Assembly (NCBI RefSeq): GCF_020177265.1
Contig: NZ_JAIVMC010000007.1
Location: 248,001 to 312,000, forward strand
DNA from: Pseudooceanicola marinus
GTDB taxonomy: Bacteria; Pseudomonadota; Alphaproteobacteria; Rhodobacterales; Rhodobacteraceae
DNA length: 64,000 nt
Reading direction: 5' to 3'
Below, in pieces: positions 6,821 to 15,341 of the stretch. A program made the position numbers and the translations under genes. Under the pieces are notes generated by a model, which did no database searches, had not been told where the DNA came from, and saw nothing but the letters and a program-made list of their open reading frames with translations. Numbering within the stretch: the stretch's first letter is position 1; each line of letters starts with the position of its first letter.

Positions 6821-9199
6821 GTGAAGAAGACATTGGGCGCACCTCTGTTCCTGGGGCTGGCGGGGCTTCAGCTCCTCGCGGTGCTGGCCATCGTGTTTTC
6901 CTCCTACATCACCTCCGAAGGGGTGCTGATGTTCCACGCCCGCAACTTGCTGCGCAACGTCGGGCTGAACACGATGGAGCATTCGCGCGGCTTCCTCAAA
7001 CCGGCGCATGACGCGGCCGAGCTGGCGGTGCGCCTGGCGCAGAACCGCATCGTGGCCAGCGATGATGCTGACCGGCTGGAACAGCTGCTGTTCCAGCAGC
7101 TGCAACTGACCACCCAGGCCTCGGGCATGTATTTCGGCGCCGCCGACGGCAGCTTCGTCTTCGTCATGCGCGATCCGGGCACGGACCTCTTCCGGACGAA
7201 GTTCATCACCTACGACGACAGCGGCAACCGTGAAACCCGGCTGATCTGGCGGACAGAGGACTTCAGCCCCGTGCGCGAGGTGGAGGACCCGACCGATACC
7301 TATGATCCGCGCAATCGGGCCTGGTTCAAGGGCGCGTCCGAGACCGGCGGGATGACCTGGGCCGACCCCTATATCTTCTTTTCCTCCCGCCAGCCCGGCA
7401 TCACCCTGGCCGCGCCCGTCTTCAACACGGCAGGCAACGTGGGCGGTGTCATCGGCGTGGACATCGAGATCGACGAGATCTCGGACTTCCTGATGCGGCT
7501 GAAGATCGGGCGGTCGGGCCGGGCGCTGATCATCAACCGCAACGGCGACGTGATCGCGGGGCAGGACCCCGACCTGCTGAAGACCACGGCGGCCGATGGT
7601 AGCCTGCGTTTCGTCAAGATCGACGAGTTTGGAGACCCGATCGCGCGGCAGGCCTTCGCGCCGCTCTTCGTCGAGGGCACGGGGGATGTGACCGAGGAGG
7701 TGACCACGACCTTTACCCACGACGGGGGGCGTTTCGTGGCGCTGGCCATGCCGATCCTTTCGGAGGCGCTGCCCTGGACCATCGGCGTCTATGCCCCCGA
7801 GGACGATTTCATCGCCGAGATCAAGCAGAACCGCCTGATCAACATCTGGATCGCCGTGGCGGTGGCGGCGGTGACCGGGGGAATCGGCCTGGCGCTGGCC
7901 AACTCGATCCACCGCCCCGTGCGTGCCTTCGCCGTGCGGTCCGCGCTGATCAACCAGGGCGAGGTCGACCCGGACGAGCCCGCGCCCCGCACCTACCGTG
8001 AGCTGGAGGCGGTCAACGACGCGCTGATGACCCAGATCGCTGCCCGGCGCCGTGCAGAACGGGAATACGGTCTGACCTTCGAGATGTCCTCGCGCGGGAT
8101 GGCGCAGATCGAACCGGGCACCGGGCGCTTCATCCGGGTCAACAATCGTCTGTGCGACATCACGGGTTACGACGCCGGCCAGCTGACCTCGAAGACCCTG
8201 TCGGAGCTGGTCCTGCCCTCGGATCGCTGCGTGCTGCCGCAGGACGAGGCCATGGCGGAGAGCGATTTCTCCACCAACCAGGAGCTGCGCCTGCGCCGCG
8301 CCGACGGCACGGTGATCTGGGTGCGGCTGAACGCGATCATGATCCGCGACGGGTCCGGCGCCGCGCTGCATGCGGTGATGACGCTGGAGGACGTGACCCT
8401 GGCGCATGAGAAGGAAAGCGAGATCATCGAGCTGAACCGCGAGATGTCGCTGCTGGCACGGGACAACACCATGGGACAGCTGGCCGCCGGCCTGGCGCAT
8501 GAGCTGAACCAGCCGCTGGCGGTCATCGCGCAGAACGCGGGCACCGCGCTTTACATGCTGCAGAAACAGCCGGGCGTGGCGCCGGAGCTGGTCGAGGCGA
8601 TGTTCGAGGTTGAGGGCCAGGCCCTGCGCGCTGGCGAGATCATCAACGCCCTGCGCGGGTTGATCCACAATGACGGCAGCGCCTCGGCGCCCTTCGCCCT
8701 CGGCCCGCTTTTGGATCAGGTCCAGCGGCTGGTGCAGCATGAGGCGGGGGAGGCCGGGGTGCGCCTGATCGCGCAGGATGCCGCCGGCATCGAGGTGCGC
8801 GGGCACAGGGTGCAGATTGCCCAGGTGCTGGTGAACCTGCTGACCAACGCGATCGAGGCCTTCGCCCAGGCCGATCCCGCCACTCTGCCCCTGCCGAACG
8901 ACCGCCAGGTACGTATCACCCTGTCGCGCGAGGCGGGGCAGCTGACCCTGGGCGTGGTCGACAACGGGCCGGGCGTGGGGCAGGGGGTGCAGCTGTTCAC
9001 ACAGTTCGAGACGACGAAACCCGACGGCCTTGGCCTGGGGCTGTCGATCTGCCGCTCCATCGTGCAGGCCAATGGCGGCAAGCTCTGGCACGAACCTGCG
9101 CCGGAGGGCGGCGCGGCCTTCTACCTGACGCTGCCGCTGGCAGAGGGCGATGGCACCGACGGCGACGACGCCGAGACCGCGAAGGAGAGCCCAGCATGA
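6821..9199 (+). CDS. Cache-PAS membrane sensor histidine kinase
   Basis: 792 aa from a GTG at 6821, chosen because it directly precedes the first membrane helix (LFLGLAGLQLLAVLAIVF); longer upstream reading is Arg-rich and unlike a protein N-terminus. A periplasmic Cache-type sensor region spans roughly residues 30-330 and ends at a second helix (WIAVAVAAVTGGIGLALA). A PAS domain covers about residues 420-530 (DITGYDAGQLTSKTLSELV). The kinase core has the H-box GLAHELNQPL with His560, the N-box VLVNLLTNAIEA, DNGPG and GLGLGLSI. The gene overlaps the response regulator by ATGA. The ligand is unknown; dCache domains often bind small carboxylates or amino acids. Confidence 0.9.
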   Translation: MKKTLGAPLFLGLAGLQLLAVLAIVFSSYITSEGVLMFHARNLLRNVGLNTMEHSRGFLKPAHDAAELAVRLAQNRIVASDDADRLEQLLFQQLQLTTQASGMYFGAADGSFVFVMRDPGTDLFRTKFITYDDSGNRETRLIWRTEDFSPVREVEDPTDTYDPRNRAWFKGASETGGMTWADPYIFFSSRQPGITLAAPVFNTAGNVGGVIGVDIEIDEISDFLMRLKIGRSGRALIINRNGDVIAGQDPDLLKTTAADGSLRFVKIDEFGDPIARQAFAPLFVEGTGDVTEEVTTTFTHDGGRFVALAMPILSEALPWTIGVYAPEDDFIAEIKQNRLINIWIAVAVAAVTGGIGLALANSIHRPVRAFAVRSALINQGEVDPDEPAPRTYRELEAVNDALMTQIAARRRAEREYGLTFEMSSRGMAQIEPGTGRFIRVNNRLCDITGYDAGQLTSKTLSELVLPSDRCVLPQDEAMAESDFSTNQELRLRRADGTVIWVRLNAIMIRDGSGAALHAVMTLEDVTLAHEKESEIIELNREMSLLARDNTMGQLAAGLAHELNQPLAVIAQNAGTALYMLQKQPGVAPELVEAMFEVEGQALRAGEIINALRGLIHNDGSASAPFALGPLLDQVQRLVQHEAGEAGVRLIAQDAAGIEVRGHRVQIAQVLVNLLTNAIEAFAQADPATLPLPNDRQVRITLSREAGQLTLGVVDNGPGVGQGVQLFTQFETTKPDGLGLGLSICRSIVQANGGKLWHEPAPEGGAAFYLTLPLAEGDGTDGDDAETAKESPA

Positions 9200-9981
9200 T
9201 GCGGCGAACGCCAATCGGGGTACCGAACCCCCGCCTGCTCTCCCCGGCCGGGACGCGCCAGCCGGGCAACGGGCATTGTACCTCTGCAAGCGGAGGCGAT
9301 GCGGCCTCCCCCGAGACCGGGGCGGAGGAGGCCGATTTCACCGTCTACCTCGTGGATGATGACCCGGACGTCCGCCGCGCGCTCTCGCGGGCGATCTCGA
9401 CCCGCGGGCTGGCGGTCAGCACCTTTGACCGCGCCGAGGCCTTCCTGGAGGTCTACGATCCCGCGCGTCCCGGCTGCCTGATCCTGGATTACGGGCTGCC
9501 TGGCATGTCGGGCCTCGACCTGCAGGCACAGGTGATCGATCAGGGGCATCCCCTGCCGATCATCTTCATCACCGGCCATGGTGGCGTGGGCGAGGCGGTG
9601 CAGGCGATCCGCGGCGGAGCCATCGACTTTCTCGAAAAGCCCTTCCGTCAGGACCGGCTGATCGAACGGATCCAGGCCGCCCGCGGGGTCGCGGCCGAGA
9701 TGGCGGCGGCCCGAACCCAGCAAAGCGAACTGGCCGCGCGCCTGCGCCGCCTGACCCCCCGCGAGGCGGAAATCGTGCGCCACATGCTCGACACGCCGGC
9801 CGAGATCTCCTCGAAGGAAGTGGGCCGGCATCTCGACATCTCGCCGCGCACCGTGGATCACCACCGCGCCCGGATCCTGGAAAAGCTGGAGGTCGCCTCG
9901 GTCATCGAAATCTTCGGCCTGGTGGCGGAACTGCCCCGCGACATGGTGGGCGACCTGTTGGGCAGCCTGATCGCGGAGTGA
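9196..9981 (+). CDS. FixJ/NarL-type response regulator
   Basis: 261 aa. The receiver domain (about residues 49-165) has the acidic pocket VDDDPDVR, phospho-acceptor Asp98 in CLILDYGLPGMSG, and EKPF as the late lysine motif. The C-terminal LuxR-type helix-turn-helix includes LTPREAEIV and ISPRTVDHHRARILEKL. It starts at the ATGA overlap with the kinase stop, which gives an unusual 45-residue low-complexity N-terminal extension. No better in-frame start is seen. It is the partner of the upstream kinase and probably activates genes for uptake or oxidation of the sensed compound. Confidence 0.9.
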   Translation: MMRRTPIGVPNPRLLSPAGTRQPGNGHCTSASGGDAASPETGAEEADFTVYLVDDDPDVRRALSRAISTRGLAVSTFDRAEAFLEVYDPARPGCLILDYGLPGMSGLDLQAQVIDQGHPLPIIFITGHGGVGEAVQAIRGGAIDFLEKPFRQDRLIERIQAARGVAAEMAAARTQQSELAARLRRLTPREAEIVRHMLDTPAEISSKEVGRHLDISPRTVDHHRARILEKLEVASVIEIFGLVAELPRDMVGDLLGSLIAE

Positions 9982-10042
9982 GTTGCCCGGGAGGGGCAGC
10001 CTGTCGCCTGGTGCCTCCGGCACATGCCAGGGCACCAAAGGA

Positions 10043-10068
10043 AAAGGCCCCGCATCTGCGGGGCCTTT
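10043..10068. terminator. Bidirectional intrinsic terminator between response regulator and ilvC
   Basis: A perfect 11-bp stem AAAGGCCCCGC / GCGGGGCCTTT with an ATCT loop lies between two convergent genes. A-rich and T-rich ends on the two sides suit termination in both directions. Confidence 0.8.
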
Positions 10069-10098
10069 CCGTTTCGTCTGATCGGGGCTGGACCCAGA

Positions 10099-11166
<1,068 letters not shown>

Positions 11167-11264
11167 CTATAGGCGTGAGAGAGGGGCTGTGGCGTTGCAA
11201 AAATCTCATTTATATGGCAAAGGTCGATAAATTCATTCGTGAAATATCCTCAGGTGAAAAGGTC

Positions 11265-11720
11265 ATGCTCGACGACACTGACAGGCGCATCCTGCGCCAG
11301 ATGCAGGCTGATCCCGGCGCCTCCAGCGCGCAGATCGCCGAACGGGCGGGGCTGACCTCTGCCACCTGCTGGCGTCGGATCGAGAGGATGCAGGCGGCGG
11401 GTATCATCCGCGGTGTGCGTGCGGTGATCAATTGGCATGCTTTGGGCTACGAGGTGGAGGTGTCGCTGCGCATCATCCTCGACAAGACGCAGCCCCGTGC
11501 TTTCGAGGATTTCGCCGATGCCGCCCGCAAGATCCCCGAGGTATTGGAGATCCAGACCCTGCTGGGGCAGGTCGATGTGCGCATCGCCCTGATTGCCCGC
11601 GACCTGGCCCATTACCATGAGATCTATCGCACCCGCATCCTGACCCTGCCGCATGTCACCGACATCGACGCGCTGATGCATGTGGCGCGGGTGAAGTACA
11701 ACAACACGGTGCCCCTGTGA
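11265..11720 (+). CDS. Lrp/AsnC family regulator (first of tandem pair)
   Basis: 151 aa from the ATG at 11265 (MLDDTDRRILRQMQ), the classic Lrp start, preceded by AGGTGAAAAGG; the frame continues upstream without family resemblance. The N-terminal winged HTH spans about residues 4-60 (AQIAERAGLTSATCWRRIERM). A C-terminal RAM/effector domain follows (RIILDKTQPRAFEDFADAA). Lrp proteins bind amino acids and act as octamers on DNA. It overlaps the next Lrp gene by 4 bp and diverges from ilvC, so control of branched-chain amino acid synthesis is a reasonable guess. Confidence 0.9.
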   Translation: MLDDTDRRILRQMQADPGASSAQIAERAGLTSATCWRRIERMQAAGIIRGVRAVINWHALGYEVEVSLRIILDKTQPRAFEDFADAARKIPEVLEIQTLLGQVDVRIALIARDLAHYHEIYRTRILTLPHVTDIDALMHVARVKYNNTVPL

Positions 11721-12172
11721 TCGCCCTGGACGAAACCGACCGCGCCCTGCTGCGCGCCCTGGCCGAAGATGCCACGCAGGGCTCCGGCGCCCTTGGCCGC
11801 CGCCTGGGCCTGTCGCAACCCGCCACCTGGCGCCGCATCAAGCGACTGGAAGAGGCCGGCATCCTCGCCGGGCGCCGCCTCGATCTCGACCTGGGCGCGC
11901 TCGGCTTCGGCGTCACGGTCTTCCTCGGCATCAAGCTGGGCACCAAGGGCCGCGTCTCGCTGGAGGATTTCGAGCGCGCGGTTTCGGCCATCCCCGAGGT
12001 GCAGACGGTGGAACATATCCTGGGCGTCTACGACTACCGCCTGCGCGTCACCGCCCGCGACATCCCCGATTTCGAACGGGTCTTGCGCCGCCGCATCATG
12101 ACCCTGCCGGGCGTCGGCAGCGTGGATGCCAACGTCATGCTGTCCGAAGAACGCCTGCCCGGCCCGATCTAG
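11717..12172 (+). CDS. Lrp/AsnC family regulator (second of tandem pair)
   Basis: 151 aa starting at a GTG that overlaps the previous stop (GTGA). HTH: LGRRLGLSQPATWRRIKRLEEAG, listed here only as residues 21-43 with key pattern LSQPATWRRIKRL. The RAM domain includes VFLGIKLGTKGRVSLEDFER and TVEHILGVYDYRLRV. Its length equals that of its upstream neighbour, and the tight coupling suggests heteromeric Lrp assemblies. The two proteins share fold and layout but are clearly diverged, so this is not a recent duplication. Confidence 0.9.
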   Translation: MIALDETDRALLRALAEDATQGSGALGRRLGLSQPATWRRIKRLEEAGILAGRRLDLDLGALGFGVTVFLGIKLGTKGRVSLEDFERAVSAIPEVQTVEHILGVYDYRLRVTARDIPDFERVLRRRIMTLPGVGSVDANVMLSEERLPGPI

Positions 12173-12206
12173 GGCACAGCGGCACACTCCAGGTGCCGCC
12201 TCCCTT

Positions 12207-12276
12207 ATTTCATACCATGGCCAAAAGTACTCCGGGGTGAATGGCGCCGCAGGCGGCAGAGGGGCAGCGCCCCTTA
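12207..12276. repeat. Candidate dispersed intergenic repeat of Rhodobacteraceae type
   Basis: The stretch contains AAAAGTACTCCGGGGTGAAT followed by two small hairpins, GCCGC-AG-GCGGC and AGGGGC-AGC-GCCCCT (12260-12274). This order resembles a short palindromic intergenic element I remember from many Roseobacter genomes. Only one copy is present here, so the repeat nature rests on memory rather than this sequence. The last hairpin could also act as a weak terminator for the convergent genes. Confidence 0.35.
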
Positions 12277-12285
12277 GCCCGCCCC

Positions 12286-13485
12286 TTATCCCTTCGCGCC
12301 CAGACCCATCTGCATCAGCACCTTGCGCACCGGCGCCGCGGAATAGAGCGCGTTCAGCCCCGCCGCGCGCAGGTCGCGCAGGGGCTGGGCCGAGATCTGG
12401 CTGGCGCGGTTCAGCGCGTCGATGCCGGCGGCACGGATCTGCACCTCGCGGTGGCGGGCGCGGTGATAGGCCTCCATCATCTGCGCATCGCCCAGCCGGT
12501 CGGGGGCGGCCAGGATCAGCTCGCGCAGGGCGCGCAGGTCGCCCAGCGACATGTTCAGCCCCTGCGCCCCGATGGGCGGCACCACATGGGCGGCCTCGGC
12601 CATCAGGGCCAGGCGTTCGCCCGCCATGTGATCGGCCACCTGGGTGATGATCGGCCAGACGGACCGGCGGGTCAGCAGGCGCAGCTCTCCCAGGATGCCG
12701 ACGCTGCGGCGGTTCATCTCGGCCTCGAACTCGGCGACCTCCATCGCCGCCAGCTCCTGCACCCGGGGGCCGTCCTCCATCCAGACCACGGCGGACGACG
12801 GGCGGCCGTCGTAATCTGGCAGGGGCACCAGGGTGAAGGGCCCGCCCGAGCGGTGGATCTCGGTCGAGACGTTCTCATGCGGGATCGGGTGTGACACCGA
12901 AAACGCCAGGGCCTTCTGCCCGTAGCGGCGGGTGGTCACCTCGATGCCCGCGGCCTGGCGCATGGGGGAATTGCGCCCGTCGGCGGCCAGCACCAGCTTG
13001 CAGCGCACGCGGGTGCCGTCGCTCAGCCCGACACGGGCCTCGGCCTCGCGGGTGAAGAGGCTTCGGGTGCCGGTGCCGGGGCGGAACTCGACATTGGGCA
13101 GGTCTTCCAGCCGGGCCACCATCTCGCGGCGCAGCAGCCAGTTGGGCAGGTTCCAGCCAAAGGGCTTGTCGGAGATCTCGGTGCTGTCGAAGTCACGCAC
13201 CACGCGCGGTTCCGGCTCCGGCCCGCCGGCATCGACGATGCGCATGATGCGCAGGGGCGCGGCATGGGCGTCGAGACGGGCCCAGAGACCTGCCTGCTCC
13301 AGCAGCTGCTGCGCCGGTTGCAGGAAGGCCGTGGTGCGCAGGTCGGCCCCTTCGGCCGCGCCGTCGGTGACCGGCGGCGTCGGGTCGAGGCAGAGCACGC
13401 GGAACCCGTCCGCCCCCAGAACGGCCGCCGCGGACAGCCCAGCGACGCCCCCGCCCGAGATCACGATGTCGTATTGCGCGTCCAT
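12286..13485 (-). CDS. UbiH/UbiF/COQ6 family FAD-dependent hydroxylase
   Basis: 399 aa from the ATG at 13485, preceded by a perfect AGGAGG; an upstream ATG adds nine residues without merit. The FAD motif GGGVAGLSAAAVLGADG is at the N-terminus, LVLAADGRNSPMR in the middle, and AEAAHVVPPIGAQGLNMSL near residue 300. The last is the family GD motif, with AE replacing GD as in other rhodobacterial members. These enzymes hydroxylate the ubiquinone ring. Which ring position is used here cannot be read from sequence. It is followed by a small membrane protein and a HAD phosphatase. Confidence 0.88.
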   Translation of the reverse strand: MDAQYDIVISGGGVAGLSAAAVLGADGFRVLCLDPTPPVTDGAAEGADLRTTAFLQPAQQLLEQAGLWARLDAHAAPLRIMRIVDAGGPEPEPRVVRDFDSTEISDKPFGWNLPNWLLRREMVARLEDLPNVEFRPGTGTRSLFTREAEARVGLSDGTRVRCKLVLAADGRNSPMRQAAGIEVTTRRYGQKALAFSVSHPIPHENVSTEIHRSGGPFTLVPLPDYDGRPSSAVVWMEDGPRVQELAAMEVAEFEAEMNRRSVGILGELRLLTRRSVWPIITQVADHMAGERLALMAEAAHVVPPIGAQGLNMSLGDLRALRELILAAPDRLGDAQMMEAYHRARHREVQIRAAGIDALNRASQISAQPLRDLRAAGLNALYSAAPVRKVLMQMGLGAKG

Positions 13486-13531
13486 GTCCGGCCTCCTTCT
13501 GCCGTGGTTCAACGGGCCCTCTACGCTATTC

Positions 13532-13768
13532 CTAGCCCCGCGTCAGCAGGATCAGGATCACGAACATCACCGGCACCGAGGCCAGGGCTGTCAGCCCGAG
13601 GGCCACAAGGCCCCAGGTTTTCACCGCCAGGATCAGGGCGGTCACGGCGATAAGGGCGGCATAGCCGATATTGCCACGGAAATCCCGCTCCAGATCGCGG
13701 ATGATCCAGCCCAGTACGGGCACGAAATGATAGGGTCGCCGGGGACCGGCGGCGCTGATGTCAGTCAT
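13532..13768 (-). CDS. Small two-helix membrane protein
   Basis: 78 aa. Two hydrophobic segments are visible, IGYAALIAVTALILAVKTWG and ALGLTALASVPVMFVILILL, preceded by a short soluble N-terminus rich in aromatic and charged residues. GAGGAAA precedes the ATG. I do not recognise a named family. It lies between a UbiH-like hydroxylase and a HAD phosphatase, all on the minus strand. The context gives no firm function. Confidence 0.75.
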   Translation of the reverse strand: MTDISAAGPRRPYHFVPVLGWIIRDLERDFRGNIGYAALIAVTALILAVKTWGLVALGLTALASVPVMFVILILLTRG

Positions 13769-13840
13769 GGGTTTCCTCGCGTTTCCTGTGCCCTTCAGAT
13801 GGGGGCAAAGGGCGCCGGAGGCAAAGCGACATCCTGCCGC

Positions 13841-14485
13841 TCATAGCAGGGACTTCAGGAATCCGCCCAGGTTGTCGGTATGGAAATGCACATGCTCGGC
13901 CTCATGGGCCTCGGGGGCGACATGGACACAGCGCAGCCCCATGGCGTGCGGCACGGCCAGGTTGCGCGGATCATCCTCGAACATGGCGCCGCGGGTGCGG
14001 TCGAAGCCGTCGGTGCCGAAGACCGTATCGAAGGCTGCGCGGTCGGGCTTCGGATGGAAGCCCGCGTGTTCCACCCCGTAGACCGCATCGAACAGCCCCG
14101 ACAGCCCGCGCGCCGCCAACACCCGTTCCGCATAGGGCGCGGTGCCGTTGGTGAAGACGATCTTGCGGCCCGGCAAAGCGCGGATATGGGCGGCCAGATC
14201 CGGATCGCGTTCCAGGTGGTCCATGTTGATCTCGTGCACATGGGACAGGTAGGGGCCCGGGTCGACGTCATGCAGGCGCATCAGCCCGGCCAGCGTCGTG
14301 CCATGCTCGCGCCAGTAGAGGGCACGCAGCCGGTCGGCCTCGGCCCGGTCGACGCCAAGCGCCTCCATCACCCAGTTGGTCATCCGCACCTCGATCTGAT
14401 CGAAGAGCCGCGCCTCGGGCGGGTAAAGGGTATTGTCCAGGTCGAAGACCCAGGTGGTGACGTGATCGAAGTGGGGCTTTGGCAT
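13841..14485 (-). CDS. HAD-superfamily pyrimidine 5'-nucleotidase-like phosphatase
   Basis: 214 aa, soluble. HAD motif I is WVFDLDNTLYPP (nucleophile and acid/base Asp pair). Motif II is IVFTNGTAPYAERVL, motif III includes HPKPDRAAF, and motif IV is AMFEDDPRNLAVPHAMG. The DLDNTLY signature and the size are those of the SDT1/PyrN subfamily, which dephosphorylates pyrimidine nucleotides. The exact substrate is not certain. The start ATG is the only good one and lies 205 bp from the divergent GntR gene. Confidence 0.88.
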   Translation of the reverse strand: MPKPHFDHVTTWVFDLDNTLYPPEARLFDQIEVRMTNWVMEALGVDRAEADRLRALYWREHGTTLAGLMRLHDVDPGPYLSHVHEINMDHLERDPDLAAHIRALPGRKIVFTNGTAPYAERVLAARGLSGLFDAVYGVEHAGFHPKPDRAAFDTVFGTDGFDRTRGAMFEDDPRNLAVPHAMGLRCVHVAPEAHEAEHVHFHTDNLGGFLKSLL

Positions 14486-14690
14486 GGCGCGACGCTACGC
14501 CCGGGCGCGGCGAAGCACAAGCGGCCCCGGGCGTGATGCTTGGCCTTTCGGGTGTCTCGCGGGGGACATTGGAAGGGCTGCCGCCGGGCGACCCCGGCAC
14601 GAGCCCCGGTTGCTTTGTCGGGGCGCGATCCCTTGCACCTTCGCCCCGCCCTCGCCTAGGGTGTCGCGATGAGGAAAGGAGCCTGCCCCA

Positions 14691-15341
14691 ATGGCCACGA
14701 AACCCCCGCAGGGCGATGCCTATTCACTGATCCTGGAAGCCATCGACGTGGGCGTCTATCGCCCCGGTGACCGGCTGGTGGAAAGTGAACTGGCCGAGCG
14801 GTTCGGCGTCTCGCGTACGCCCATTCGCGAGGCTCTGCAGCGGCTGGAGACGCAGCGCCTGCTGACCCGCGACGGGCGCTCGCTGATCGTGGCCTCGCTG
14901 GATCACAACCAGCTGGCCGAGCTCTACGTGGTGCGCGCCGAGCTGGAGGCGCTGGCCGCAGGCCTGGCCGCTCGCCATGCGACCGCCGAAGAGGTGCGCG
15001 TGCTGCAGGAAATGGTCGCCCAGGACCGCCGCCTTGCGGGCGATCCCACGGCGCTGGCCCGGGCCAACAAGCGGTTCCACCACCAGATCCACCTGGCCTC
15101 GCACAACCGGTTCCTGGTGCAGCAGCTGGACCTGGTGCATCGGTCCATGGCGCTTCTGGCCACCACATCGCTGGCGGCCGAGGGACGGACCGAGGATGCG
15201 CTGAAGGAACATGAGGCCATCGTGCGTGCCATCGCGGCACGGGACGAAGACGCGGCCGCAGAGGCGTTGCGCACCCATATTTCCAAGGCCTTCGTCACCC
15301 GGCTGAAGCTGGACGCGGAGCGTCACGAAGAAGGCATCTGA
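14691..15341 (+). CDS. GntR family transcriptional regulator (FadR/FCD subfamily)
   Basis: 216 aa. The N-terminal winged HTH is seen in VESELAERFGVSRTPIREAL and RLETQRLLTRDGRSLIV. The C-terminal helical FCD effector domain (about residues 85-205) has the metal-binding His pattern: FHHQIHLASHN, then LKEHEAIVRAI and LRTHI. Such regulators usually respond to small carboxylates. GGAGCCTGCCCCA precedes the ATG. Its 3' end overlaps the convergent glycosyltransferase gene by 19 bp. The target genes are not evident. Confidence 0.92.
   Translation: MATKPPQGDAYSLILEAIDVGVYRPGDRLVESELAERFGVSRTPIREALQRLETQRLLTRDGRSLIVASLDHNQLAELYVVRAELEALAAGLAARHATAEEVRVLQEMVAQDRRLAGDPTALARANKRFHHQIHLASHNRFLVQQLDLVHRSMALLATTSLAAEGRTEDALKEHEAIVRAIAARDEDAAAEALRTHISKAFVTRLKLDAERHEEGI

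Noticed and set aside
6120-6824. 234-codon plus-strand frame in the gap before the kinase
   Set aside because: Overlaps the end of folP, is Arg/Pro rich, has no ribosome site and covers the operator cluster.
5981-9289. 1102-codon minus-strand open frame across the kinase region
   Set aside because: It is the GC-driven antisense shadow of folP and the histidine kinase; the His/Arg/Gly/Gln-rich composition and lack of start signals show it is not a gene.
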